Of a DNA stretch of 23,495 bases, positions 7,663 to 15,634 are shown piece by piece. How positions within the stretch are numbered: the first letter of the stretch is position 1; each line of letters opens with the position of its first letter. The translations under genes and the position numbers were made by a program. The notes beneath the pieces are model-generated. The model was not told the DNA's origin and did no database searches. It saw only the letters and a list, made by a program, of their open reading frames with translations. Location of the stretch: positions 1 to 23,495 of the forward strand of contig JAQBOT010000149.1 of NCBI GenBank assembly GCA_028287885.1, given 5' to 3'. This DNA is from Pedobacter sp. (lineage in GTDB: Bacteria; Bacteroidota; Bacteroidia; Sphingobacteriales; Sphingobacteriaceae).

Positions 7663-7681
7663 TTAAATTTTAAAAAAGAAA

Positions 7682-8299
7682 ATGTCAGGTATTATTGGAA
7701 AAAAAGTAGGAATGACCAGCATTTTCGACGCCGATGGAAAGAACATTCCATGCACGGTGATCGAAGCTGGGCCTTGTGTAGTAACACAGGTTAAGACCGA
7801 AGAGAAAGACGGTTACGTTTCAGTTCAATTGGGTTTCGATGAAGCGAAGCCAAAAAACACAACACAACCGCTTAAAGGCCACTTTGCAAAAGCAAACACA
7901 ACGCCAAAACGTAAATTGATTGAATTCGATCCATTCGAAGAGTCAATCAGTCTAGGTGACACAATCACAGTTTCAATTTTTAATGAAGGTGATTTTGTTG
8001 ATGTTGTTGGTACTTCAAAAGGTAAAGGTTTCCAGGGTGTTGTAAAGCGTCATGGTTTCAGTGGTGTTGGTGGTCAGACTCACGGTCAGCACAACAGAGG
8101 TCGCTCGCCAGGTTCATTGGGTGCGGCATCGTATCCAGCTCGTGTATTTAAAGGTATGCGTATGGCCGGAAGAATGGGTGGTGACAGAGTAAAAGTTCAA
8201 AACTTACAAGTATTGAAAGTTTATGCTGATCAAAACCTTGTTGTAGTTAGTGGTTCCGTACCGGGAGCTAAAGGTTCTTACGTAATCTTAGATAAGTAA
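7682..8299 (+). CDS. rplC: 50S ribosomal protein L3
   Basis: L3 is an early-assembling 50S protein whose central loop reaches the peptidyl-transferase centre. The 205-residue protein begins [15 protein letters not shown] and carries the L3 signature region [20 protein letters not shown] (about 104-123) and [18 protein letters not shown]. In E. coli the sequence GQNQTPGKVFKG contains Gln150, methylated by PrmB. Here the aligned segment is [12 protein letters not shown], so that glutamine is absent, as in many bacteria. The gene opens the local S10 operon behind its own promoter and leader and is followed by rplD after 4 bp. The start region has no Shine-Dalgarno site. Confidence 0.98.
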   Translation: MSGIIGKKVGMTSIFDADGKNIPCTVIEAGPCVVTQVKTEEKDGYVSVQLGFDEAKPKNTTQPLKGHFAKANTTPKRKLIEFDPFEESISLGDTITVSIFNEGDFVDVVGTSKGKGFQGVVKRHGFSGVGGQTHGQHNRGRSPGSLGAASYPARVFKGMRMAGRMGGDRVKVQNLQVLKVYADQNLVVVSGSVPGAKGSYVILDK

Positions 8300-8303
8300 G
8301 CAG

Positions 8304-8933
8304 ATGGAAGTTAAAGTATTAAACATATCAGGACAAGAAACAGGTGCCAAGGTGCAACTTCCTGAGTCAGTTTTCGGCATAGCGCCCGTAGATCACGCTA
8401 TTTATTTAGATGTAAAGCAATATTTGGCTAACCAACGTCAAGGAACGCACAAGTCTAAACAACGTAACGAGATTGCTGGTTCGACCCGCAAATTGTACAA
8501 ACAAAAAGGTACAGGTGGTGCCCGTGCAGGTAGCATTAAATCTCCATTGTTTAACGGTGGTGGTCGCGTGTTTGGTCCTCAGCCACGTGATTACAGTTTT
8601 AAATTGAATAAGAAATTGAAATCGTTGGCACGTAAGTCGGCGTTATCTTATAAAGCACAAGACAACAATGTTGTGGTTTTAGAAGATTTCACTTTCGATA
8701 CGATCAAAACTAAAAACTACATCAACTTAGTTAGCGCGTTGAATTTAACTAACGAAAAGACTTTGTTGGTTTTACCTTCACAGAATAACAATATCTATTT
8801 ATCAAGCAGAAACATTCAGAAAGTGAAAGTAACTACTGCTGACCAGTTGAATACATATGATGTATTAAACTGTAGCAAACTTTTGTTTACTGCGGATTCT
8901 GTTAAAACATTGGAGGAGGCATTTGCCAAATAA
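8304..8933 (+). CDS. rplD: 50S ribosomal protein L4
   Basis: L4 binds 23S domain I and lines the exit tunnel with its extended loop. In E. coli it is also the feedback regulator of the S10 operon. The protein is 209 residues with the diagnostic loop [32 protein letters not shown] (split across about 69-99). The C-terminal alpha/beta domain contains the [23 protein letters not shown] segment. It lies 4 bp after rplC and 1 bp before the chosen rplW start. Whether it regulates this operon through the rplC leader cannot be told from sequence. Confidence 0.98.
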   Translation: MEVKVLNISGQETGAKVQLPESVFGIAPVDHAIYLDVKQYLANQRQGTHKSKQRNEIAGSTRKLYKQKGTGGARAGSIKSPLFNGGGRVFGPQPRDYSFKLNKKLKSLARKSALSYKAQDNNVVVLEDFTFDTIKTKNYINLVSALNLTNEKTLLVLPSQNNNIYLSSRNIQKVKVTTADQLNTYDVLNCSKLLFTADSVKTLEEAFAK

Positions 8934-8934
8934 T

Positions 8935-9225
8935 ATGGAATTTTTAAAGAAACCAATATTAACAGAAAAGGCTTCTAGCTTAACAGAAAAGTCTAACCGC
9001 TTTACTTTTAACGTAGAACCGAAAGCAAATAAATTGCAGATTAAAGCAGCCATAGAGAAGATGTACGGTGTGAACATTTTAGCCATTAATACAATGGTTG
9101 TGAATGGTAAACTAAAGTCAAGAAATACTAAGGGTGGTTTGGTATCGGGTAGAAGCCCGAAATATAAGAAAGCTATTGTTACATTGAAAGATGGTGAGAC
9201 AATAGATTATTACGCTAATATTTAA
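8935..9225 (+). CDS. rplW: 50S ribosomal protein L23
   Basis: L23 sits at the polypeptide exit and is a docking site for trigger factor and SRP. The 96-residue form begins MEFLKKPILTEKASSLTEKS, matching the usual L23 N-terminus (KPILTEK motif). It contains FNVEPKANKLQIKAAIEKMYGV (about 26-47) and the C-terminal SPKYKKAIVTLKDGETI. A TTG at 8923 in frame would add four residues and overlap rplD. I prefer the ATG at 8935, one base after the rplD stop. A purine-rich GGAGGAGG at 8912-8919 lies inside rplD, too far upstream to be a standard Shine-Dalgarno site for this ATG. Confidence 0.96.
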   Translation: MEFLKKPILTEKASSLTEKSNRFTFNVEPKANKLQIKAAIEKMYGVNILAINTMVVNGKLKSRNTKGGLVSGRSPKYKKAIVTLKDGETIDYYANI

Positions 9226-9248
9226 TCAGAATTGAATAATTTATAACT

Positions 9249-10073
9249 ATGGGCTTAAGAAAATTTAAACCAGTCACTCCGGGAACCCGCTTTAGAGTAG
9301 GTGCCAGCTTTTCGGAGATTACAGCAACCAAGCCCGAAAAATCATTGGTTGTATCTTCTAAGAAATCGGGAGGACGTAACAATACAGGAAAGATGACTAT
9401 GCGCTACATGGGCGGTGGTCACAAGAAATCTTACCGTTTGATTGACTTCAAACGTGATAAATTTGATATTCCTGCAACAGTAGCTACTGTTGAGTACGAT
9501 CCAAACCGTACCGCTCGTATTGCACTATTGCATTACGTAGATGGCGAGAAGCGTTACATTATTGCACCTGAAGGGTTGCAAGTAGGACAAACAGTAGTTT
9601 CGGGAGAAACAGCTACTCCAGAGGTAGGGAACACATTGAAATTGGCCAATATTCCTTTGGGATCTATTGTGCACAACGTAGAGATTCACCCAGGCCGTGG
9701 AGCACAGCTAGCACGTAGTGCAGGTGCTTATGCACAATTGGCAGCACGTGATGGTAAATATGCAACATTGAAAATGCCTTCAGGAGAAACCAGATTAATT
9801 TTGGTTACTTGTCTGGCTACAATTGGAGCTGTTTCCAACTCAGATCATGCAAATGAAGTATTAGGTAAAGCGGGTCGTAACCGTTGGTTGGGACGTCGTC
9901 CAAGAACTCGTCCGGTTGCGATGAACCCAGTCGATCACCCTATGGGTGGTGGTGAGGGTCGCTCATCAGGAGGTCAGCCTCGCTCAAGGAATGGTATGTA
10001 TTCTAAAGGCTTTAAGACCCGTACACTTAAAAAATACTCAAATCGTTTCATCATAGAGAAAAGGAAGAAATAA
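9249..10073 (+). CDS. rplB: 50S ribosomal protein L2
   Basis: L2 is required for subunit association and peptidyl-transferase activity. The protein has 274 residues, the usual length. It carries the RNA-binding core ([19 protein letters not shown], about 42-60) and the C-terminal signature [13 protein letters not shown] with the conserved histidine near the catalytic centre. The C-terminus [22 protein letters not shown] is typical. Its TAA overlaps the rpsS ATG (TAATG, 10071-10075), so the two are translationally coupled. Confidence 0.98.
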   Translation: MGLRKFKPVTPGTRFRVGASFSEITATKPEKSLVVSSKKSGGRNNTGKMTMRYMGGGHKKSYRLIDFKRDKFDIPATVATVEYDPNRTARIALLHYVDGEKRYIIAPEGLQVGQTVVSGETATPEVGNTLKLANIPLGSIVHNVEIHPGRGAQLARSAGAYAQLAARDGKYATLKMPSGETRLILVTCLATIGAVSNSDHANEVLGKAGRNRWLGRRPRTRPVAMNPVDHPMGGGEGRSSGGQPRSRNGMYSKGFKTRTLKKYSNRFIIEKRKK

Positions 10074-10339
10074 TGGCTCGTTCAATTAAAAAAGGACCTT
10101 ATATTGACCATAACGTAGAGAAAAAAGTAGTCTCTATGAATGATTCAGGCAAAAAGTCTGTCATCAAAACTTGGTCACGCAGATCAATGATTTCACCAGA
10201 TTTCGTGGGTCATACATTTGCAGTACACAACGGTAATAAATTTATACCGGTTTACGTAACAGAAAACATGGTTGGTCACAAGCTGGGAGAGTTTGCTCCA
10301 ACCAGAACATTTAGGGGTCACTCTGAAAAAAGAAAATAA
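10073..10339 (+). CDS. rpsS: 30S ribosomal protein S19
   Basis: S19 lies in the 30S head and contacts S13 and the A-site finger bridge. The 88-residue protein begins [15 protein letters not shown] and contains [32 protein letters not shown] (about 31-62) and the signature [18 protein letters not shown] (66-83). Its start overlaps the rplB stop by one base. A weak purine run (AAGGAAG) precedes the start. Confidence 0.98.
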   Translation: MARSIKKGPYIDHNVEKKVVSMNDSGKKSVIKTWSRRSMISPDFVGHTFAVHNGNKFIPVYVTENMVGHKLGEFAPTRTFRGHSEKRK

Positions 10340-10346
10340 TTAAGAG

Positions 10347-10709
10347 ATGGAAGCAGTAGCGAAATTAAACAATTGTCCAACCTCACCACGTAAGATGCGT
10401 TTGGTTGTAGATCTTATCAGAGGCGAGCGTGTAGAGAAAGCATTACATATTTTGAAATTCACCAATAAAGAAGCGGCGATTAGAGTTGAGAAACTTTTGT
10501 TATCAGCGATCAAAAACTGGGAAACAAAAAATGAAGGTTCTCGCCCTGAAGAAAACCAATTATATGTGAAAACAATAATGGTTGGTGGCGGCCGTCAGCT
10601 TAAGAGATTAAGACCGGCACCTCAAGGACGTGGTTACAGAATACGTAAGCGTTCAAACCACGTGACTTTAGTAGTAGATAGTAAAATCGTTGAAACTCAA
10701 ACTAATTAA
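10347..10709 (+). CDS. rplV: 50S ribosomal protein L22
   Basis: L22 spans 23S RNA domains, and its long beta-hairpin lines the exit tunnel constriction where macrolides and stalling peptides act. The 120-residue protein starts [20 protein letters not shown], the common Bacteroidota form. The hairpin tip region is [25 protein letters not shown] (about 74-98), ending in the conserved [11 protein letters not shown]. Length and order in the operon are standard: 7 bp after rpsS and 5 bp before rpsC. Confidence 0.98.
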   Translation: MEAVAKLNNCPTSPRKMRLVVDLIRGERVEKALHILKFTNKEAAIRVEKLLLSAIKNWETKNEGSRPEENQLYVKTIMVGGGRQLKRLRPAPQGRGYRIRKRSNHVTLVVDSKIVETQTN

Positions 10710-10714
10710 CAGAA

Positions 10715-11587
10715 ATGGGACAAAAAGCACATCCAATAGGTAACAGGTTAGGAATCATCAAAGGTTGGGATTCTAACTGGTTCGGTGGCAACAACTATGC
10801 TGATAAATTAGTTGAGGACGAAAAAATAAGAAAATATCTTTCTGCACGTATTGCAAAAGGCGGAGTAGCTAAGGTTGTAATTGAACGTACGTTAAAGCGT
10901 ATCACGGTTACAATCCACACAGCTCGTCCGGGTATTGTAATCGGAAAAGCAGGTCAGGAAGTTGACAAGATCAAAGAAGAGTTGAAGAAATTGACTAAAA
11001 AGGAAATTCAGATCAACATTTTTGAGATCAAACGTCCTGAGTTAGATGCTCAGTTGGTAGCTGAAGGCGTAGCAAAACAATTAGAGGCAAGGATCTCTTT
11101 CCGTAGAGCTATGAAATCTACTATTGCATCTACCATGCGTATGGGAGCTGAAGGAATCAAGATCATGACTTCCGGTCGTTTAGGTGGTGCTGAAATGGCA
11201 CGTAGCGAGCAGTATAAAGAAGGAAGAATTCCTTTGCATACTTTCCGTGCGGACATTGACTATGCATTGGCTGAAGCTTTAACTACTTATGGTAAAATAG
11301 GTGTTAAAGTATGGATCTGTAAAGGTGAGGTTTACGGTAAACGTGACCTTTCTCCAAACATTGGTGCAGTAAGTAACGCTCCTGGTAAAGGTGGCAGACC
11401 TGAAGGTGCATTTGGTGGCAGAGACAGAGACAACCGTGGTGGTGGCGAAAGACGTAACGACAACCGCGGTGGCGGTGGTGGTAATCGTGGCGGAGCTGGT
11501 GCTGGTAGAGGTCCGGGTCAAGGTGGTCCAGGCGCAGGTAGAGATAATAGAGGCGGAAACACTCCTAACAGAGGTCCTCGTAAATAA
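10715..11587 (+). CDS. rpsC: 30S ribosomal protein S3 with a Gly/Arg/Asn-rich C-terminal extension
   Basis: S3 lies at the mRNA entry channel and takes part in the ribosomal helicase activity. The core is normal: [20 protein letters not shown] at the N-terminus, a type II KH domain with [11 protein letters not shown] (73-83, GxxG at 77-80), Arg130/Arg131 and Lys134 matching the helicase residues of E. coli, and the signature region from about 155 to 200 ([21 protein letters not shown]). E. coli S3 is 233 residues; this one is 290. From about 222 to the end it is low-complexity, with many G, R, N and D and repeated RGG or RGGG units (around 241, 251, 258, 279). The gene follows rplV by 5 bp. 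Confidence 0.97.
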   Translation: MGQKAHPIGNRLGIIKGWDSNWFGGNNYADKLVEDEKIRKYLSARIAKGGVAKVVIERTLKRITVTIHTARPGIVIGKAGQEVDKIKEELKKLTKKEIQINIFEIKRPELDAQLVAEGVAKQLEARISFRRAMKSTIASTMRMGAEGIKIMTSGRLGGAEMARSEQYKEGRIPLHTFRADIDYALAEALTTYGKIGVKVWICKGEVYGKRDLSPNIGAVSNAPGKGGRPEGAFGGRDRDNRGGGERRNDNRGGGGGNRGGAGAGRGPGQGGPGAGRDNRGGNTPNRGPRK

Positions 11588-11626
11588 TTAGTTAACAGAA
11601 TCGTTTTACGATAATATTAAGATAAA

Positions 11627-12049
11627 ATGTTACAGCCAAAAAGAACGAAGTTCAGAAAGATGCAAAAGGGAAGAATGAAGGGTTTAGCAACACGTGGTGC
11701 TGAATTGTCATTCGGGTCTTTCGGGATTAAATCTTTAGAGTCGACTTGGATTACAAGTCGTCAGATAGAGGCAGCCCGTATTGCGGTAACTCGTTTCATG
11801 AAACGTGAAGGCCAGGTGTGGATTAGGATTTTCCCGGACAAACCGGTTACTAAGAAGCCAGCTGAAGTACGTATGGGTAAAGGTAAAGGTGCTCCAGAAT
11901 ACTGGGTTGCTGTTGTTAGACCCGGACGTATAATTTTCGAGGCAGAAGGTGTTCCTTTAGAAGTTGCTAAAGAAGCCATGAGATTAGCCGCGCAGAAATT
12001 ACCGATCCAAACCAAATTTGTAGTACGTAGAGATTACGTAGAAGCATAA
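11627..12049 (+). CDS. rplP: 50S ribosomal protein L16
   Basis: L16 organises the A-site tRNA region of the 50S subunit. The 140-residue protein starts [20 protein letters not shown]. It contains the signature [19 protein letters not shown] (42-60) and [18 protein letters not shown] (78-95), where Arg82 corresponds to the arginine hydroxylated in E. coli L16. It lies 39 bp after rpsC in an A-rich gap and is followed by a 72-bp structured gap before rpmC. Confidence 0.98.
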   Translation: MLQPKRTKFRKMQKGRMKGLATRGAELSFGSFGIKSLESTWITSRQIEAARIAVTRFMKREGQVWIRIFPDKPVTKKPAEVRMGKGKGAPEYWVAVVRPGRIIFEAEGVPLEVAKEAMRLAAQKLPIQTKFVVRRDYVEA

Positions 12050-12055
12050 AAAGTA

Positions 12056-12104
12056 GTTGGGTTGCATGTTGTAAGGAACTCTTATTATAACCTCTAGACC
12101 CAAC
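12056..12104 (+). other. Nested hairpin in the rplP-rpmC gap
   Basis: Outer stem GTTGGGT (12056-12062) pairs perfectly with ACCCAAC (12098-12104). Inside it GTTGTAA (12068-12074) pairs with TTATAAC (12085-12091) with one G-U. The structure fills most of the gap and ends 17 nt before the rpmC start. No T-run follows, so it is not a terminator; a translational or mRNA-stability element is plausible. Confidence 0.55.
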
Positions 12105-12121
12105 ACATAAAAAATAATAAA

Positions 12122-12331
12122 ATGAAGAACTCAGAAATCACAGGGCTTTCACAAGAAGAACTAGTAGTCAGGATTGCAGAAGAAAAGGAAAACTTAGTTA
12201 AGTTAAAATTTGCACATACAATTTCGGCTATAGAGAATCCTACCCGCATTACTAAGGTAAGAAAGAATATTGCCCAATTAAATACTGAACTGACTAAGCG
12301 TAAAGCGGTGTCTGCTAGTGAAACTAAATAA
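12122..12331 (+). CDS. rpmC: 50S ribosomal protein L29
   Basis: L29 is a small helical-hairpin protein at the exit-tunnel rim beside L23. The 69-residue product is two helices, with the family patterns [20 protein letters not shown] and the signature region [31 protein letters not shown] (about 28-58). It has the standard place between rplP and rpsQ. It is preceded by a hairpin-containing gap and an A-rich start region. The rpsQ start lies 13 bp after its stop. Confidence 0.97.
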   Translation: MKNSEITGLSQEELVVRIAEEKENLVKLKFAHTISAIENPTRITKVRKNIAQLNTELTKRKAVSASETK

Positions 12332-12344
12332 CTTTAGAGTCGAA

Positions 12345-12599
12345 ATGGAAAGACAATTAAGAAAAACAAGAACCGGGTTGGTAGTAAGCAACAAGATGGA
12401 TAAGTCTGTTGTTGTGGCGGTAGAGCGTAAAGTGAAGCACCCGATCTATGGTAAGTTTGTTAAGAAAACTACCAAATTTATGGCTCATGACGAGAAAAAC
12501 GATTGCGGTATTGGTGATACAGTACTGATCATGGAGACTCGTCCGCTGAGTAAAAACAAGAACTGGAGATTAGTACAAATTTTAGAGAGGGCTAAATAA
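12345..12599 (+). CDS. rpsQ: 30S ribosomal protein S17
   Basis: S17 is an OB-fold protein that binds the 5' domain of 16S rRNA. The 84-residue form begins [21 protein letters not shown] and holds the signature region [22 protein letters not shown] and [30 protein letters not shown]. The frame extends upstream to a GTG at 12318 inside rpmC, but S17 proteins begin near the ATG at 12345, which I chose. It is the last gene of the S10 group; rplN starts 1 bp after its stop. Confidence 0.97.
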   Translation: MERQLRKTRTGLVVSNKMDKSVVVAVERKVKHPIYGKFVKKTTKFMAHDEKNDCGIGDTVLIMETRPLSKNKNWRLVQILERAK

Positions 12600-12600
12600 C

Positions 12601-12969
12601 ATGGTACAACAGGAATCAAGATTAAACGTAGCTGATAATAGCGGCGCAAAAGAAGTATTGGTTATCCGTGTACTTGGTGGTACTGGAAAACGGTATGCTT
12701 CTATTGGTGACAAGATCGTTGTTACCGTTAAAAGTGCTTTGCCTTCTGGTAATATTAAGAAAGGAACAGTTTCTAAAGCAGTTGTTGTAAGAACAAGAAA
12801 AGAGATAAGACGTAAAGACGGTTCTTACATCCGTTTCGACGACAATGCAGCAGTATTATTGAATGCACAAGATGAGCCACGTGGTACACGTATCTTTGGC
12901 CCGGTAGCAAGAGAACTGCGTGAAAAGCAATTCATGAAAATTGTATCATTAGCACCGGAGGTATTATAA
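12601..12969 (+). CDS. rplN: 50S ribosomal protein L14
   Basis: L14 forms an intersubunit bridge and is the binding site of the silencing factor RsfS. The 122-residue protein matches the family throughout: [19 protein letters not shown], the signature region [27 protein letters not shown] (about 62-88) and [28 protein letters not shown] at the C-terminus. It opens the spc group directly after rpsQ, with no gap for a separate promoter. The Shine-Dalgarno of rplX is embedded in its last codons. Confidence 0.98.
   Translation: MVQQESRLNVADNSGAKEVLVIRVLGGTGKRYASIGDKIVVTVKSALPSGNIKKGTVSKAVVVRTRKEIRRKDGSYIRFDDNAAVLLNAQDEPRGTRIFGPVARELREKQFMKIVSLAPEVL
12957..12962 (+). promoter_or_regulatory. Strong Shine-Dalgarno sequence before rplX
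   Basis: GGAGGT within the last rplN codons ends 8 nt before the rplX ATG at 12971. It is one of few strong sites in the cluster. Confidence 0.65.
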
Positions 12970-12970
12970 A

Positions 12971-13312
12971 ATGAAAGATAAAGTAACGACAACAGCCAAG
13001 ATAAAGATCCGTAAAGGAGATTTAGTTAAGGTAATAGCCGGCGATTCAAAAGGCCAGCAAGGAACAGTACTTCAAGTGCAAATTGCCAAAAGCAGAATTG
13101 TAGTAGAAGGGGTTAACCTTGTTTCAAAACATACAAAACCAAATGCTGCTACCCCTAACGGTGGTATCATTAAAAAAGAAGCTGCTCTTCACATTTCTAA
13201 CGTGATGTTGATTGATCCAAAATCTGGTGAAACAACCCGCGTTGGCAGAAAGCTTAACGCTGATGGGAAATTGGTTAGGGTATCTAAAAAATCAGGAGAG
13301 GAGATCAAATAA
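12971..13312 (+). CDS. rplX: 50S ribosomal protein L24
   Basis: L24 initiates 50S assembly and carries a KOW motif. After a short polar N-terminus the protein has [25 protein letters not shown] (about 11-35, KOW), then [22 protein letters not shown] and the C-terminal [24 protein letters not shown]. The 113-residue length is normal for the family. It starts 1 bp after rplN and its TAA overlaps the rplE ATG (13310-13314), so rplE is translationally coupled. Confidence 0.98.
   Translation: MKDKVTTTAKIKIRKGDLVKVIAGDSKGQQGTVLQVQIAKSRIVVEGVNLVSKHTKPNAATPNGGIIKKEAALHISNVMLIDPKSGETTRVGRKLNADGKLVRVSKKSGEEIK
13298..13303 (+). promoter_or_regulatory. Shine-Dalgarno-like sequence before rplE
   Basis: GAGGAG, in a purine-rich run starting at 13294, ends 8 nt before the rplE ATG at 13312 and lies in the last codons of rplX. 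Confidence 0.5.
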
Positions 13313-13884
13313 TGGCTTACGTACCAAGATTAAAAAGTAAATATAAAGAGGAGATTGTAAATAACCTTAAAGAAAAGTTTAATTACAAGAGCGTAATGCA
13401 GGTTCCTAAATTAGAGAAAATCGCGATTAACCAAGGGGTTGGCCGGTTTTCTGTAACTGATAAGAAGATCATGGACAGTTCTATTTTAGAAATGTCGACG
13501 ATTTCTGGTCAACAGGCTGTAGGTGCGAAATCTAAAAAAGATATCTCAAACTTCAAATTACGTAAGGGTATGCCTGTAGGTGTACGTGTAACTTTACGTG
13601 ATAACAACATGTATGAGTTTTTAGATCGTTTAATTTCCGTAGCTTTGCCGCGTATCCGGGATTTCAAAGGTATCAATGACAAAGGTTTTGATGGTAAAGG
13701 AAATTACACTTTAGGTGTAACTGAGCAAATCATCTTCCCTGAGATCAACATCGACAAAATCAGCAAGATTTTAGGTATGGACATTACGTTCGTAACTACT
13801 GCTACAAATGATGTTGAAGCATTGGAATTGTTGAAGCAATTCGGATTACCGTTTAAAAATCAAAACCAAAACATAGATCAATAA
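13312..13884 (+). CDS. rplE: 50S ribosomal protein L5
   Basis: L5 forms part of the central protuberance with 5S rRNA and contacts P-site tRNA. The 190-residue protein contains [15 protein letters not shown] (about 33-47), the signature region [33 protein letters not shown] (about 64-96) and the C-terminal [29 protein letters not shown] few residues (NQNQNIDQ) extend past the usual end. It overlaps rplX upstream and rpsN downstream by TAATG junctions, so the three are coupled. Confidence 0.98.
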   Translation: MAYVPRLKSKYKEEIVNNLKEKFNYKSVMQVPKLEKIAINQGVGRFSVTDKKIMDSSILEMSTISGQQAVGAKSKKDISNFKLRKGMPVGVRVTLRDNNMYEFLDRLISVALPRIRDFKGINDKGFDGKGNYTLGVTEQIIFPEINIDKISKILGMDITFVTTATNDVEALELLKQFGLPFKNQNQNIDQ

Positions 13885-14153
13885 TGGCAAAAGAAGGTGT
13901 AAAAGCACGCGAAGTAAAGCGCCAAAAGTTGGTGCTTAAGTTCGCGGAAAAACGTGCAGAATTGAAAGCTGCCGGTGATTTCGAAGGACTTGATAAGTTA
14001 CCTAAGAATTCATCTCCTGTCCGTTTGCACAACCGTTGCAAAATAACTGGCCGTCCACGTGGATATATGCGTACTTTTGGTATCTCAAGGGTTACGTTCC
14101 GTGAAATGGCTTTAGCAGGAAAAATCCCAGGAGTAAGAAAAGCGAGCTGGTAA
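13884..14153 (+). CDS. rpsN: 30S ribosomal protein S14, zinc-independent form
   Basis: S14 lies in the 30S head near the A site. The 89-residue length and the sequence [20 protein letters not shown] identify the longer, zinc-free type related to the E. coli protein, not the 61-residue zinc-ribbon form. The signature [30 protein letters not shown] (47-76) keeps one cysteine of the ancestral four-cysteine ribbon, so zinc cannot be bound in the standard way. It overlaps rplE by one base. It is followed by an unusually long 129-bp non-coding gap before rpsH. Confidence 0.98.
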   Translation: MAKEGVKAREVKRQKLVLKFAEKRAELKAAGDFEGLDKLPKNSSPVRLHNRCKITGRPRGYMRTFGISRVTFREMALAGKIPGVRKASW

Positions 14154-14164
14154 AACACTCGTTG

Positions 14165-14204
14165 ACGTTAGAAGAGCTGCATTGGTGGCACTTCTAATGT
14201 TTTT
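14165..14204 (+). terminator. Terminator-like hairpin in the rpsN-rpsH gap
   Basis: ACGTTAGAAG (14165-14174) pairs with CTTCTAATGT (14191-14200) over 10 bp with one G-U pair. TGC/GCA (14178-14180 and 14188-14190) stack inside. T14200-14204 form a five-T run directly at the base. It looks like an attenuator between rpsN and rpsH, since rpsH must still be expressed and no promoter follows. Confidence 0.5.
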
Positions 14205-14238
14205 GTGCTTAAAAGAAATTTAACCGATGGAAGGTCGC

Positions 14239-14253
14239 CCCGAATGGGTCGGG
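14239..14253 (+). other. Second hairpin upstream of rpsH
   Basis: CCCGA (14239-14243) and TCGGG (14249-14253) can pair around ATGGG. It lies 29 nt before the rpsH start, within the same 129-bp gap as the larger hairpin. The stem is short, so this is only suggestive. Confidence 0.35.
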
Positions 14254-14282
14254 AAGGAAACCACTGTCACAATTATATAAAG

Positions 14283-14681
14283 ATGAATACAGATCCAATA
14301 GCAGATTATCTTACAAGAGTAAGAAATGCCATCAAGGCAAATCACAGAATTGTAGAGATTCCTGCATCGAACCTAAAAAAGGAAATGACTAAAGTACTTT
14401 TTGACAAAGGTTACATTGCCAACTACAAGTTTGAGGACACTACAGTTCAAGGCGTAATTAAAATTGCTTTGAAATACAATGCGATCACTAAGGTTCCTGC
14501 AATACGTGCTTTATTACGTATCAGCAAACCAGGTTTAAGGCAATATGCTGGTGTAGACAATATGCCAAGAGTATTAAACGGTTTAGGTATTGCTATCCTG
14601 TCTACTTCCAAAGGAATTATGACAGATAAAGAAGCAGCCAGACTAAACATTGGTGGCGAAGTTTTGTGTCACGTTTATTAA
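14283..14681 (+). CDS. rpsH: 30S ribosomal protein S8
   Basis: S8 is a primary binder of 16S helix 21. In E. coli it also represses the spc operon. The 132-residue form starts MNTDPIADYLTRVRNAIKAN, like other S8 proteins, and ends with the signature GIAILSTSKGIMTDKEAARLNIGGEVLCHVY. The frame stays open upstream to 14205, but those 26 codons encode nothing S8-like and run through the hairpin region, so I use 14283. The long structured gap before the gene is a natural candidate for local control. Confidence 0.97.
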   Translation: MNTDPIADYLTRVRNAIKANHRIVEIPASNLKKEMTKVLFDKGYIANYKFEDTTVQGVIKIALKYNAITKVPAIRALLRISKPGLRQYAGVDNMPRVLNGLGIAILSTSKGIMTDKEAARLNIGGEVLCHVY

Positions 14682-14684
14682 TTA

Positions 14685-14691
14685 AAGGAGG
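14685..14691 (+). promoter_or_regulatory. Near-perfect Shine-Dalgarno sequence before rplF
   Basis: AAGGAGG, in an 18-nt gap between rpsH and rplF, ends 8 nt before the ATG at 14700. It is the best Shine-Dalgarno match in the window. Confidence 0.8.
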
Positions 14692-14699
14692 ATAACAAA

Positions 14700-15257
14700 A
14701 TGTCAAGAATAGGAAAAGCCCCAATTAGTGTTCCTGCCGGAGTAACAATTACCGTATCTAAAGAGAACGTAGTAACAGTTGCAGGTCCAAAAGGACAATT
14801 AACGCAAGCAGTTGATACAGATATCACTGTAAGCCTGGAAGACAATGTACTTACTGTACAACGTCCGACAGAACAAAAAAGACACAAAGCATTACATGGT
14901 TTATACCGTGCATTGATAAACAATATGGTTATTGGTGTTACAGAAGGTTATAAATTATCACAAGAGTTGGTAGGTGTGGGTTACCGCGCTACAAACACAG
15001 GAAATACCCTGGATCTTGTTTTAGGATATTCCCACCATTATGTGTTCCAATTACCAGAAGAGATTAAAGTTACAACAACCTCTGAAAAAGGACAGACTCC
15101 TAAAATTATTTTAGAGAGTATCGACAAACAATTGATCGGTCAGGTAGCAGCAAAAATACGCTCATTACGTGCACCAGAGCCATATAAAGGTAAAGGTATC
15201 AAGTTTGTAGGCGAAGTGTTAAGAAGAAAAGCAGGTAAATCCGCTTCTAAAAAATAA
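14700..15257 (+). CDS. rplF: 50S ribosomal protein L6
   Basis: L6 sits near the factor-binding site and the sarcin-ricin loop. The 185-residue protein starts [20 protein letters not shown]. It has the two repeated L6 folds, the linking segment [18 protein letters not shown] (about 79-96) and the signature region [26 protein letters not shown] (about 157-182). It has a strong Shine-Dalgarno sequence, unlike most genes here. rplR follows after 5 bp. Confidence 0.98.
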   Translation: MSRIGKAPISVPAGVTITVSKENVVTVAGPKGQLTQAVDTDITVSLEDNVLTVQRPTEQKRHKALHGLYRALINNMVIGVTEGYKLSQELVGVGYRATNTGNTLDLVLGYSHHYVFQLPEEIKVTTTSEKGQTPKIILESIDKQLIGQVAAKIRSLRAPEPYKGKGIKFVGEVLRRKAGKSASKK

Positions 15258-15262
15258 TCATC

Positions 15263-15616
15263 ATGGCAGGGAAAAAATTATCTCGTAGAGATCGTATAAA
15301 AAAAGGAATCAGAAAAAGACTTACAGGTTCTGAAAACCGTCCACGTTTATCAGTATATAGAAGCAATAAAGGAATTTATGCTCAAATCATTAACGACGTA
15401 ACTGGAAGCACCATCGCATCAGCATCATCTTTATCAAAAGATTTTACTGGTAACGGTAACAAATCAGAGCAATCTGTAGCTGTAGGTAAATTAATCGCTG
15501 AGAAAGCTATCGCAGCTGGCGTTAAAGAAGTTGTTTTCGATAGAAATGGCTACTTATACCATGGTCGTGTTAAATCGTTGGCAGAAGGTGCCCGCGAAGC
15601 TGGTTTAGTATTTTAA
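15263..15616 (+). CDS. rplR: 50S ribosomal protein L18
   Basis: L18 binds 5S rRNA and delivers it with L5 to the central protuberance. The 117-residue protein has a basic N-terminus ([20 protein letters not shown]), then [23 protein letters not shown] (about 27-49) and the C-terminal [28 protein letters not shown]. Length and order between rplF and rpsE are standard. Confidence 0.98.
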   Translation: MAGKKLSRRDRIKKGIRKRLTGSENRPRLSVYRSNKGIYAQIINDVTGSTIASASSLSKDFTGNGNKSEQSVAVGKLIAEKAIAAGVKEVVFDRNGYLYHGRVKSLAEGAREAGLVF

Positions 15617-15634
15617 TCTGAAAATAGGATAAGA

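Noticed and set aside
8923..8934. TTG start for rplW overlapping rplD
   Set aside because: L23 proteins begin near the ATG at 8935, and the extra residues are not family-like.
11279..11591. Open frames on both strands over the S3 tail, giving Thr/Val-rich proteins
   Set aside because: They arise from the repetitive GGT/CGT codons of the Gly/Arg-rich S3 tail and have no independent support.
14205..14282. Upstream extension of rpsH to 14205
   Set aside because: The 26 extra codons pass through hairpin sequence and do not resemble S8; MNTDPIADYL is the normal N-terminus.
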